Below, in pieces: positions 43,080 to 54,284 of a stretch of DNA of 64,000 bases (the stretch's first letter is position 1; every line of letters starts with the position of its first letter). The notes under the pieces were generated by a model. It saw only the letters and a list, made by a program, of their open reading frames with translations, did no database searches and was not told the DNA's origin. The stretch comes from Suillus spraguei (lineage: Eukaryota > Basidiomycota > Agaricomycetes > Boletales > Suillaceae). The DNA lies in assembly GCA_016800925.1 (NCBI GenBank), contig JABCPU010000033.1:62001-126000 (forward strand), written 5' to 3'. Both the position numbers and the translations under genes were made by a program.

Positions 43080-44297
43080 GGTTTGGGCATGTCAGAAGAG
43101 AAGGTGAACAAGGGTATTAGACATGCCTGATCCCTGAGCCAGATATGACACGATTTGACACGATTGTGGGCGATGGAAACTGCGGAGAGACGTTTGCTGG
43201 TAGCGCTGAAGGTTCGTTTAGGAGCACGCTGTTCGCTTGCCCGTGATCCTGATTGAAATACAGCATTCCTGCGGCCCTCGACTCTGGAACCCTCGATCTA
43301 GTGAAGACAGTTTCTGCCGCATTTGCTAGTAGGGTGGGTAAAACACTGCAAGAGAGGTACGGCTGGTGTTCGTGATTTGGCCGTGAATGATGTAAATGAT
43401 GTTTCTGTGCTTTGATGGTTTTCACGAATTTCTTCACGGCATGGTGCAGTGCTCTGCGTTCATCGACTAGTCCATTTTCACTAAACGGTGTTCTAACTGC
43501 GTTAGGAATACACACGCCCGCTCGCCCGACTACGGGAAGTAGAACAATCGTCGACGCACTAGCGCCATTTTGTGCTGTGCTTTGCTTCACTGGGAGATAC
43601 TGTCATAGCTGTGAAAGAAGGTGCGAAGTTTTCAGAAGACCCGAGAAATGAAGGCATGACTAGGATGGGCAGCGCATGTGGAGAAGGAAGGGTTGCTGTT
43701 CCTCCTAACCCAGGTGCTTGGGGAGTTTGCGAATGGTATGTCCATCTCTGGAAATTTTGAAGTGTGCACCTGCCAAACCTTTCCTTTCTTGACATGCTGT
43801 ACGTTCTGCACGAAATAATCTCACTCCAAGTTCAGGTTAAGCTGTGGCCTTTGTATTTATGAACCTGCAAGAGGTCATATGAGATCTTTTGTATGAGATA
43901 ACAGTGTTATGTCCTGTACGTGTCCTTCGACTGGCGATTCTCATCACATCCCTGCCATGTATGGACAGGTTCTGATATTACTGGAACAACACAATTTACA
44001 GAATAGGTCATCGCAGATCTCTTCTGACTGGTTAGTATGAGTCTGATAATGCTTCTTCACATTTGCATAGGGATGTTCACTGATGGGCTGTTCATGAACA
44101 ACAATGTCACCGACAGATCATCATGCGCTGATCAGTTGTGCGTGCGACATCTCAGGACGCTTTCTCTTCTTTCACCTGGAAGTAGCTTACGAGTTCACGT
44201 CGTGTGCTTTGACACGTGTGTCCAAGAAGTCGCTGGGGCATAAAAAGAGAGGTCATTCAGATACTGTTTGCAATGCACTTCTTCCATCCAATCTTCC

Positions 44298-47181
44298 ATG
44301 GACTTCGACATGTTTAACAGTAAACGCAGACAAGCCACAACGTCAGGCAATTCTAATGTCATGTCTCTTCCTGGTTCCGTCAGCCCTCCAGGTACGGGGG
44401 TTGACATATCATCCACCGAGTATGCCTGCAGGCGTAGAGGGCTCATGAAAATGATGTCTGATCTCAAATCCATGGGGTGGGTGTTTTGGATCTGCACAAC
44501 TTGCTCATATGACTTCTTACAGTGCCGAGACACTCATCGACTTACCATCCATAGTCGTCATTGGTGGCCAATCAGGTTTGTGGTTACCTCCTCTTGCAAC
44601 TACAGATGTGCTCAACCCGATATTCAGCGGGAAAAAGCTCACTCGTTGAAGCAGTCAGTGGGGTGCGTCGGCAGATAGTTTGACTTTTTCTCCTTTGTCT
44701 CATTATTTTTTTTCATTATGATAAAGATCAGTGTCCCAAGGGATAGCGGAACATGTACAAGGTAACCCTGCCACTATTAACCACTGCAAGGGATGCTTAT
44801 GGTGCTCTATGCAGATGCCCTATGGAATGTACAATGTCTAGTCATGCCACGTCGTGGTCTTGCACTATCACCTTACGGATGGGCTTCGATGAGAATGGCC
44901 CACACCTACAAAAGACTAATACGGTGCCCTTTGGCCCAACGATTACTGACCGAGATGCGGTTGAAGTTTGGCTGCGTCGCGCTCAGTCAGCCATTTTGAA
45001 TCCGAATGCCCCTTCTTCGAGTTTCCACACGAAGACCATCGAAGAGCTCGGGAGTATAAAGAATACACTGAAGTTCTCCCGCAATGTGGTGTGCGTCTCG
45101 ATTGAAGACCCTGATGCGACAGACTTGTCGTTCTATGATCTACCGGGTGAATACAAGCCGGTCTAGATTGAGACAACACACCTGATGTGCAATAAAGGTT
45201 TGATACAAAACGAACGAGCCGAAACTGTTGCCCTGGTGAGAAGTTTGGCGGAACATTACACCAAGAAAGAAAATACCATCATATTGACCGCAATTCCCAT
45301 GAGTGGTACGTGTATGAACTGCGAAATCCTTTTTAACTGAATTGATATGCGCCCTCCTAGATGACATGGAAAATCAACAATCCATGACTCTTGCCAGGGC
45401 TGCAGACCCCGACGGAAAACGAACAATTGGTATGTTGCCCATGTTGCACTACGACCAAACAACTCAAAACTGTTCAGGCGTCCTTACAAAACCTGACACG
45501 CTTGGTGCCGGTGCCATCAACCAGCGCCGAAGATGGGTAGAAATCATCGAGGGCCGTTCGGAGGATCACAAATTGAGGCACGGTTTTTACTGTGTACGTC
45601 TTCCCGACGATGCCGAACGCGCACAACACCTGTCTCGTGCCGAATCACAAAGGCGTGCTACTGAATATTTTGACACAACGTCGCCCTGGAATGGCGTAGC
45701 CGACCGTCGTCGATTCGGAATTCCGGATTTTGTCTCCGATGTCAGCCGGCTGCTCATCCAGCTGATTGAGGATGTGTGCGTGGACATTCCAGCCAGCTTG
45801 CTGTAACAAAACTTACATTTTTTATAGTTTACCGCACCTCAGAGAAGATATCGACAAGCTCTTTGCCCAATATAACAAGGAGTTAGATGCAATTCCCCCG
45901 CCACCTGCAATTGACCCACAGATTGAGGTATTTGGACGTGTTAATGAATTCTGCTATACCTTCAAGAGGTTTGTGGATGGCAGTCACGAAGACAGATGCC
46001 TTGCGCAGCGGAATCGCGCGTTGTATGCTATTTTCAAGAAAGATATATGCAGCACTGCTCCAGATTTTAGGCCTTTTGAAAAACCGGAAGAGTATGTCGC
46101 TATGGATGATACCGAGGGGAAGATGACCCCCACTGAAAGAGATCCTGGAGTAAAAATAATGGGCATACATGACATCAGTAAAGTCATCCAGGAGTATGTT
46201 GTCGCGTTTTGCTCTGGTAGCTGGACGACAGCTCAATCATTTATCAAGGGCAATTGGATGGGAGCTTCCGAACAATGTGCCATATCAGGCAAAGGCAAAT
46301 CTCATTGCTCAATTTGTCAAACTCTGGGTTGCTCCGTCCGAGCGCTGTCTCACTGGCATTAATGACGTGCTTGATGAAGTCATCGACACACTCATAAGCG
46401 TCCACTTTGGACGCTTCAAAGTCCTCGAGGAATGTGTTGGGTAAATGTTGACTTCTCATGACTGTTCCCTTGGCTCAAGCTGTCTTGGACATTAGGAAAT
46501 TGATTAGGACTCAGGTCGATATCTACAAGGGGTTCGCCAGAGAAGCTGTCAAAACAGCTTTGGATTTGGAAGCCGCTCCATTCTATACTCAGACCACGTT
46601 CTGTCTTCAGAAACTCCAGGAACAATGGCTGGCCTACTATAAGGCGGCTCGGAATCAACCTCATAAATACAAAGTTTATAAGGGAGCACCCGAGGTCGTG
46701 GAACGTCGTGAGAGTGTTCAAGGCCGCGAGACTCTCGAATCCAAAGCTTTGAGGGCTCTTGCGGAGGCGGGGTACACAAATCTTAGAATACCAGATCTTG
46801 CCCGTCTGTCACCTCCCGACTCACACGAGAAAGAGCTAATTGTGATGGCTGATGTTCGAGCTTATTATCACGTTGCCTACAAGGTAAGTCTCATCTATCA
46901 TCTGCGTTTCAACTTGCTTACCGCTAAAGCAGCGTATCATTGACCATATTCCTCTGACGATTGAGCGTGCTCTCCATCGTGCCCTGGCGGAACAACTGTC
47001 GCGGGGCCTGATCGTGAGCTTGCTGACCGAGGTTCCGTCTGGGTCCAACTTCTCTGAGCGTATGCACGAGTTGATCAGCGAAGACATTCCCACTGCTCAG
47101 AAACGCGCAGCTCTCTTGACAAGAAAACAGCGTCTATCAGATATTCGCCGCAGACTCACGACTTTCGGCAACAGTACTTGA
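44298..47181 (+). CDS. Dynamin-like GTPase, tandem copy 1
   Basis: Large GTPase of the dynamin/Mx/Vps1 superfamily. ATG 44298 (MDFDMFNSKRRQATTSG) is chosen by alignment with copy 2; an in-frame ATG lies 30 nt upstream. Motifs across exons: MKMMSDLKSMG; VVIGGQS then, after an intron, AGKSSLVEAVSG (P-loop split by the intron, with GKSS intact); ISVPRDSGTCTR; CPMECTMSSHATSWSCTITL; FYDLPG (G3 DxPG); LTKPDTLG (G4 TKPD). The middle/stalk region follows: LPHLREDIDKLFAQYNKEL, DFRPFEKPEEYVAMDDTEG, ELPNNVPYQAKANLIAQFVK, LWVAPSERCLTGINDVLDEV. A GTPase-effector domain ends it: MADVRAYYHVAYK, IIDHIPLTIERALHRALAEQ, RKQRLSDIRRRLTTFGNST, stop 47179-47181. No pleckstrin domain is seen. It probably remodels membranes; cargo unknown. 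Confidence 0.85.
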
Positions 47182-47409
47182 TCGTTGTGAGGAACTACGA
47201 TATATTTTCGTCTGCTAGACTTTTGTAGGTATTCCTTCTTGTTGACTTCTTTTTTTGACCTCTGTTGTCGTCGTGTAATGTAGCGGTTGTATCTATCTGG
47301 GTCCACACTCATGACTGTTAGCATGCCCTGTCTACTGAATGATTTAACGAGGTACTTATCGTATGTAGTGCCCGAGTTACATCAGTGACGTGGTCAGCTA
47401 ATAAAAATT

Positions 47410-47760
47410 GTTTGTCGTTTATCTGCAAAAAGACCACCTCAGAAGAGTTTGAGCAGGATCTTTGGAGTACTGAAACACACCAAACATTATGACACAAGAA
47501 AATACGGCATATAGCCAGCTTTGTTTAGAGCTCCTGTATAATTGGGTTGTCGAGGGCACCACGCAGAAGAGGGGAATATGCCCGAACAATGATGTTGTTC
47601 TTTCCACAATACTCGACGATCATGTGTTTTTGTTGGCAGAACGGACGTAACTGAAGACAGTTTCAACTTCCTCGCAATGGTTGGTTTGTGCGAGCCAATC
47701 GTAGAAATCTTCAATTGGGTCACAACATGCATCTCTAGACCAGCCTCACTATGTGCTTTA
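47410..47760 (-). pseudogene. Aldo-keto reductase relic
   Basis: Minus strand reads, right to left, HIVRLV-type remnants, then HPFCQQK, IVEYCGKNNIIVRAYSPLLR, GALDNPIIQEL followed by a stop, and SKDPAQTLL. These match exons of the complete reductase at 52671-53920 (VEYCNKNNIVVQAYSPLLR, FDNTVIQEL, SKDPAQILLKF). N-terminal and C-terminal exons are missing, and GLEMHVV replaces GLDMPVV. It sits just downstream of dynamin copy 1, as the full gene does for copy 2. Confidence 0.8.
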
Positions 47761-48320
47761 CTGGACTAGTATATAACTGTCAGCTGAGAGGGTACCTACT
47801 GCTATGAGTGAAGATATCTACTAATTGGAGATAGTTGGGTTAGCACTGACCCTAGATCTAGCGAGAACAGTTCATGCCGCATTTGTTAGCAAGGCGGATA
47901 AAACACCGCAAGAGAGGTACTGTCGGTGCTCGTGATTTGATCATTCTTGAACGTGAATAACATGAATAACGTTTCTGTGCTTTGATAGTTTTCACAATTT
48001 TCTTCACAGCATTGTCCAGTGCCCTGCATTCATTAATTGGCCTATTTTCACCAAACGCTGTTTAGAGCTAGGAACCCACTAACACCATTCTGTGCTGTCG
48101 CTGCTGTGCTTTCGTCAGAGGAGATGCTATAATGACTGTGAAAGAAGGTGCGAAATTCTGCAAGGCCCAGGTAATGAATGGAGGATTAAGATGAATATCG
48201 TATGTAGAGAGTGGAGAAGTAAGGATTGATGTTCCTTCTAACCCCAGTGCTTGAGGAGTCGCTAATGATGAGGGTATATGATACTAGACCATTCCTTTTT
48301 GAAAGGCTGTACGTCTGCAC

Positions 48321-49093
48321 GTGACATTGTGTGCGGCGCTCAGCCTTCACCGCTTTTGTTTACAGCTACTTTCGTATCGATAGACCAAATTTGATTTTGT
48401 TCCCTTCACCGCTTTTCTTAGTTGAGGAGCTGGACAAACAAAAGGGTCCCGCTATTTGGGCGCCCGAAGTATCCAAAAATGGCCGCCTGTCCGACGCTCT
48501 GCCTCACTGCCTGACGCACTCTTGAGACTTGCCGCCATGCCTGAAACTGCCGTCACATCCCAGCAGCCAATGGGTGACCATGTCTGGTCATATGTCATCT
48601 AGTGGCATAGCACGCCGAGCCACTCACACAAGTCACTGAACTGTTAACCGAGTTCTCCAGCCCAGCCTATGAGACGAGAGTCGTTCGAACTTCGAAGATC
48701 CTTCAAGTTGAACTGCAGAGGTGGTCATTGCCCTAACTCCCTTATTAGTATCTGTTGTCATGTATTGAGCGTACTCCATGTCAGTTAAGATAATAGTGTA
48801 TACCTACGATAGAAAAGCGGGAGTAAGCCCCCCGCGAAAAGGGCTATGTCCGACATAGTGTCTTCGACCCCAAAGGACAATAACACTGTTTTTTTTTTAA
48901 AAAAAAAAGATGATAGTATAGTGGTATACATTGTAGCACAAGATTGTCTTTCAATAGTCGTACGCTGCGAGAAGTGACAGACAGGCTCGTCGTCGCAGCT
49001 TGGTGACTGAACGGTCTCAGACATTTACATAAATATGGTAACAAGCGGGCCGTCTCAAAGTGGTGAATGGGTCAGCTTAACAAGGTTAACCTG
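48321..49093. mobile_element. Insertion of about 770 bp in duplication unit 2
   Basis: Unit 1 reads straight through from CTGCACG (about 43811) to AGCTGTGGCCTTTGTATTTA (about 43845), whereas unit 2 has about 770 bp between the matching points. The insert contains the 21-bp match to 38424-38444, the palindrome CTATGTCCGACATAG (48844-48858) and a T10A10 run (48889-48908). I could not identify terminal repeats or a target duplication, so its class is unknown; a deletion in unit 1 is the alternative. Confidence 0.5.
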
Positions 49094-49561
49094 TTACCCT
49101 TGTATTTGTGGACCTACAACACCACAGTGGGTCATATGGCACTTCCTGTATAAGATAACAATTTTATGTCCTGTGCGTGTCCTTTAATGGTGATTCTCGT
49201 CACATCCCTGTCATGGGCCAGTGCTGATAGATATCAGAAAATATCACAATTTGCCGAATAGGCCATCGCAGATCTCTGATTGGTTGGGGTGAGTCTCATG
49301 ACATCGCTTCACATTTGGAGGATGTCTTCTGATAGGCTGTCCATGTCAATAAACAACAATGCCACTAACAGATAATCATATGCTGATGGTTGCTGTGTGT
49401 GCAACATCTCACGACGCTTTCCCTTCTACCTGCAAGTGGTTTAACCTGGATTTCAAGTTAACGTTATGTGCTTTGACACACATGTCCAAGAAGGCGCCGG
49501 GGTATAAAAACAAAGGTCAATCAGATGTTCTGTACAACACACCTCTCACATCTAATCTACT

Positions 49562-52444
49562 ATGAACGTGTTTCACAAACGCAGACAAGCCAGAACATCA
49601 GGCGATACGTCTCCTGATGCTATATCTCTTCCCGGTTCCGTCAGCCCTCCAGATACAGGGGTTGACATATCATCCACCGACTATGCCCGCAGGCGTAGAG
49701 AGCTCATGAAAATGATGTCTGATCTCAAATCCATGGGGTGGGTGTTTTTGGATCGGACCGCACAACTTGCTCATATGACTTCTTACAGTGCCGAGACGCT
49801 CATCGACTTACCATCCGTAGTTGTCATTGGTGGCCAATCAGGTTTGTAGTCGCCTCCTCTTGCGATTACAGCTATATTCAACCCAATATTTCAGCGGGAA
49901 AAAGCTCACTCGTTGAAGCCGTTAGTGGGGTGCGTCAGCGGATAGCTCGTCTTTTTCCCTTGACGTATTAATCTTTTCATTATGATCAAGATCAATGTCC
50001 CGAGGGATAGCGGAACATGTACAAGGTGATCTTTCTACCATCAGTCGCTGCGAGGGATGCTTATGGTACTCTATGCAGATGCCCTATGGAATGCACAATG
50101 TCCAGTCATGCCACGTCGTGGTCTTGCACTATCACCTTACGGATGGGCTTCGATAATAATGGTCGAGACTTAAAAAATACTGTTACAGTGCCCTTTGGCC
50201 GAACGATTACCGACAGGAATAAGGTTGAAGTTTGGCTGCGTCGCGCTCAGTCAGCCATTCTGAACCCGAACGTCCCTTCTTCGAGTTTCCACACGAAGAC
50301 CATCGAAGAGCTCAGGAGCACAAGGAATACACTGAAGTTCTCCCGCAATGTGGTGTGCGTCTCGATTGAAGACCCTGATGCGACGGACCTGTCGTTCTAT
50401 GATCTACCGGGTGAGTATATGCTGATCTGGATTGAGACAACACATCTGACATGCAACGAAGGTTTGATTCAGAACGAAGAAGCCGAAACTGTTGCCCTTG
50501 TGAAAAGTTTGGCGGAACATTACACCAAGAAAGAAAATACCATCATATTGACCACTATTCCCATGAGCGGTACGTATGAACTCCGAAATCCTTTTTAACT
50601 GAGTTGATGTGCGCCCTCCTAGATGATATGGAAAATCAACAATCCATGACTCTTGCCAGGGCTGCAGACCCCGACGGAAAACGAACAATTGGTATGTTGC
50701 CCATGTTGCACTACGACCAAACAATTCAAAATTGTTCAGGTGTCCTTACAAAACCTGACACGCTTGGTGTCGGTGCCATCAACCAGCGCCGAAGATGGGT
50801 AGAAATCATCGAGGGCCGTTCGGAGGATCACAAATTGAGGCACGGTTTTTACTGTGTACGTCTTCCCGACGATGCCGAACGCGCACAACACCTGTCTCGT
50901 GCCGAATCACAAAGGCGTGCTACTGAATATTTCGATACAACGTCCCCTTGGAATGACGTGACGGACCGTCGTCGGTTCGGAATTCCGGGATTTGTATCTG
51001 ATGTGAGCCGACTACTCATCCAGTTAATTGAGGAAGCGTACGTGGGCCTTCTAGTTGCTTGCTATAACAGAACTGACCTTGTTTACAGGCTACCGCGCCT
51101 AAGAGAAGATGTCGACAAGCTCCTTGCCAAATGTATCAAGGAATTCGATGTAATACCCCCGCCACTTGTAAATGATCCACAAATCGAGGTTTTAGGACGT
51201 GTTAGTGCATTCTGCGATGTCTTCAAGAGCTTTGTGAATGGCAGTCACGAAGACAAGCGTCTTGCGCAGCGGAACCGCGCGCTCTATTCTATTTTCAAGA
51301 GGGATATACGTGGCACTGCTCCAGATTTTAGGCCCTTTGAAAAACCGGAAGAGTATATTCCACTAGATGATACTCAAGGGAACTTGACCCTTATTGAGCG
51401 AGATCCTGGCGTGAAAGTAATGGGCATATATGACATCAGCAAGGTCATCCACGAGTATGTTTTCGTGCTTTGTTGTGGCAGTTGGACAGTAGCTCAACCA
51501 ATCATCAAGGGCAACTGCATGGGAGCTTCCGAATAATGTGCCATATCAGGCGAAGGCAAATCTCATCGCTCAATTCACTAAACTCTGGGTTGCTCCGTCT
51601 GAGCGCTGTCTTGCAGGTATCAATGACGTGCTTAATCAAGTCATCGACACACTCATAAGCACCCACTTTGGACGCTTCAAAGTGCTCGAGGGTTATGTTG
51701 GGTAAGTATCGACTCCTCATAACTACTGCCTTAGCCTAAGCTGTCTGCGACATTAGCGATTTGATTAGAATTCAGGTTGGTGTCTGCAAGGCACACGCAC
51801 AAGAAGCTGTCAAATCAGCCTTGGCTCTGGAAACTACTCCGCACTATACTCAAAACACACACTATCTTCAAACACTCCGTGAAAAATGGCTGGCTCATTA
51901 TAAGACAGTTCGGAGTAGAGCTTCTCGGTACAAGGCCTCACAGCCTCCTAGCTACTGGCGTCCAGCTACTCCATCTCAAGTGTGCTCGGAGTCGGGGACG
52001 CCCGAGGCCAAAGCTTTGAGGGCGCTTGCAGAAGCGGGGTATGCGAATCTTGGGATACCGGATCTTGCGCGTCTGTTACCTCCTGACTCCTTCCAGGAAG
52101 AGCTAGTTGTGATGGCTGATGTACGAGCCTATTATCACGTTGCCTACAAGGTGAGTCTCGTTTATTGTCTGCATTTCAACTAGCTTATCCCTGAGCAGCG
52201 CATCATTGATCATATTCCTCTGACGATCGAGCATGCTCTCCACTATGCTTTGGCGGAACAACTGTCACAGAGCCTTCTCACGAGCTTGCTGACTGATGTT
52301 GCGTCTGGGCCCAACTTTTCTGAGCGTATGAACGAATTGGTCAGCGAAGACCCTTCCGTTGCTCAGAAACGCGCATTGCTCTTGTCAAGAAAACAGCGCC
52401 TATCAGACATTCGCCGGAGACTCGTGACTTTCGGCAATAGCTGA
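49562..52444 (+). CDS. Dynamin-like GTPase, tandem copy 2
   Basis: Paralogue of copy 1. ATG 49562: MNVFHKRRQARTSGDTSPDA, then SVSPPDTGVDISSTDYARRR, LPSVVVIGGQS | AGKSSLVEAVSG (P-loop), INVPRDSGTCTR, VTVPFGRTITDRNKVEVWLR, DPDATDLSFYDLPG (G3), EDTIILTTIPMS-type block, LTKPDTLGVGAINQRRRWVE (G4), LVIQLIEE-like helix, LPRLREDVDKLLAKCIKEFD, FKSFVNGSHEDKRLAQRNRA, ERDPGVKVMGIYDISKVIHE, ELPNNVPYQAKANLIAQFTK, then MADVRAYYHVAYK, ALAEQLSQSLLTSLLTDVAS and RKQRLSDIRRRLVTFGNS, stop 52442-52444. GTPase, stalk and effector domains are all present. Both copies appear functional. A 160-nt stretch (50772-50931) is identical to copy 1 while neighbouring exons differ by about 10-15%. Confidence 0.85.
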
Positions 52445-52670
52445 TAACTGAGGTGTTCCGATGTAGTATATTCGTCTGCTAGACTTTGGTGCAGATATAG
52501 ATATTCCCTCTTGACCTCCTCTTGACCTGTTGCATTTATCTTGCGTGCTTAAATACATATTGTTATATTGCATACTCGCAAACGAAGGAATCAGATTCTT
52601 TGTTCGTACTAGTACATTGTTGCCTAAAACTTGTGATGACAGGGCAGCTCTGAGGTGGCTGAATAATTCC

Positions 52671-53920
52671 TTAATCGACGTCGACTGGATTCCAGGTAAC
52701 TGCACCTTCCTTCCCGCGGTCCAACGCATCGAGCTTTGCCATGTCCGTAGGTTCGATGCTCCAATCAAATACTTTGCCGTTGGATATGATACGGTCGGGA
52801 TGCGAGGATTTGGGCAGAGGCACGAATCTGGGTGAAGTCAAATAAGAACATAGGGAAATACCAACCGCGTCACTCACCCTCGTTGTAAGGACCACCTAAT
52901 AAGAATTTGAGCAGGATCTTTGGAGTACTGAAACACATCAAACATTATGACGCAAGAAGATACAGTATACAGTCACCTTTGTGGAGAGCTCCTGGATGAC
53001 TGTGTTATCGAAAGCACCACGCAGAAGAGGGGAATATGCCTGGACAACGATGTTATTCTTATTGCAATATTCGACGATGGGTTTTTGCTGGCAGAATGGA
53101 TGCAACTGATGACAGTTTCAGCTTCCTCGCGATAATTGTGTGAGCCAATCGTAAAAATGCTTACCTCTATTTGGTTCACAACGGGCATATCCAGACCAGC
53201 CTCACGAATCTCTTCTATATGTTTTGCTGAGCTATATAACTGTCAGCCGAGAGGGTAACTACGAGTGATGATACCTACTAATTGGAGACACCGACGGACT
53301 TAATCAAGCCATTCGCCTTGCCGTCCAAAAGAGCCTGTAGGCGGCAAGACGTGCATCCTTACCTCCAATGGCGCTGTGGGTCAGGTATAAATCATAATAC
53401 GCTGATACCCGTCTTGTAAGCCATATAAATTATTAGGAAGGTACGAGACTTGCAAGATCCAAGGTTTGCGACCGAGTCTTTTAAAGCAGCCATCGTGCCA
53501 TCGTAGGTGAAATCGCTGTGGAATACCTTGGAAGCTACCGTGACGAAAGGGACCAGATAGGTGAGAGGTCAATGTCCAGGAACTCCCAGGCGAGATGTCC
53601 TCACTGATAAAGACGTCCTCTCGCTTGACACCACTTTGCTGTACCCCAACACCGACTTGAACTTCATTCTCGTAGTACCGTGCCCCATCGATCATTCTAA
53701 TGATCTGACTGAGTTTTGAAACTCTGACTGATATACAATACCCACCGGTACCCATTTTGAAGGGCAACCTTGCAAGCTTCCGCGCATTCCTCGTTCATGT
53801 AAACACCAAGCCCGAGAGTGGGCATGGTGTGGCCTAGACGATGTGTGCTGATCGGATACTACGTGGACCTATGATGCCACTAGAAAACTCACCATCGGAG
53901 AATGTGACTGTTTCAACCAT
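52671..53920 (-). CDS. Aldo-keto reductase, possibly frameshifted
   Basis: NADPH-dependent carbonyl reductase of the AKR superfamily. From ATG 53920: MVETVTFSDG; then HTMPTLGLGVYMNEECAEAC, KVALQNGYR, RYYENEVQVGVGVQQSGVKR, EDVFI joined to TSKVFHSDFTYDGTMAALKD (catalytic Lys), YYDLYLTHSAIGG (catalytic His), KDARLAAYR, LLDGKANGLIKSVGVSNY, SAKHIEEIREAGLDMPVVNQ, HPFCQQKPIVEYCNKNNIVV, QAYSPLLRG, KDPAQILLKFLLGG, FVPLPKSSHPDRIISNGKVF, then DWSIEPTDMAKLDALDRGKE, stop 52671-52673. Between AAYR and LLDGK (near 53338) one base is missing, so the frame shifts unless a 28-nt intron is spliced there, which would be unusually short. A decayed partial copy is at 47410-47760. Confidence 0.75.
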
Positions 53921-54284
53921 GATTCAGAGCTAGAGAGTGAAGGTGGGGAAAGAACCAGCCACTACTTATGCAATTTCCGAAATATACAGCGTGCTTGGGA
54001 GTTGACGAATATTGAGTACTCACGGTCAATATAGAAGCTAGTCTCTTCGTACCGGGGTTAACACGAATGCAGTTAACTGTGCCAAGCAAGCCGCGGCGGC
54101 CCCAACGTGAGACCTGCATAGTAAACCAAGGGTTTTCAAGAGTTAGCACTTCCAGTTAAAGCCAGATGAAGGTTCGCCGTGGTGGCGGCGAGAAACACTA
54201 GACGAATCAGGCAAGAGCCTGGGATAACAGGACAAAACCGTGGAATTTAGGGCGTGATGCAAATGAGAAGATGGTGGTAGGTAA

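Larger units (their letters stand above)
43280..47840. repeat. Tandem segmental duplication, unit 1
   Basis: Order: region X (CTGCCGCATTTG, AAAACACTGCAAGAGAGGTAC, GTTTCTGTGCTTTGAT), dynamin-like gene, aldo-keto reductase relic. The same order recurs in unit 2 from about 47850. Region X covers about 43280-43740; its open frames (43117-43590 minus and 43412-43651 plus) are not convincing genes because they are not kept in unit 2. Confidence 0.8.
47850..53300. repeat. Tandem segmental duplication, unit 2
   Basis: Repeats unit 1 in order: region X (47850-48320), dynamin-like gene copy 2, aldo-keto reductase. Period about 4.56 kb at the left end, enlarged by the insertion at 48321-49093. Region X here is more diverged and has no kept open frame. 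Confidence 0.8.

Noticed and set aside
43117..43590. Minus-strand open frame of 157 codons in region X
   Set aside because: Not preserved in the duplicated region at 47850-48130 and matches no family; probably chance.
48889..48908. T10A10 run as a functional signal
   Set aside because: Homopolymer runs of this kind are common and no gene context supports a role.
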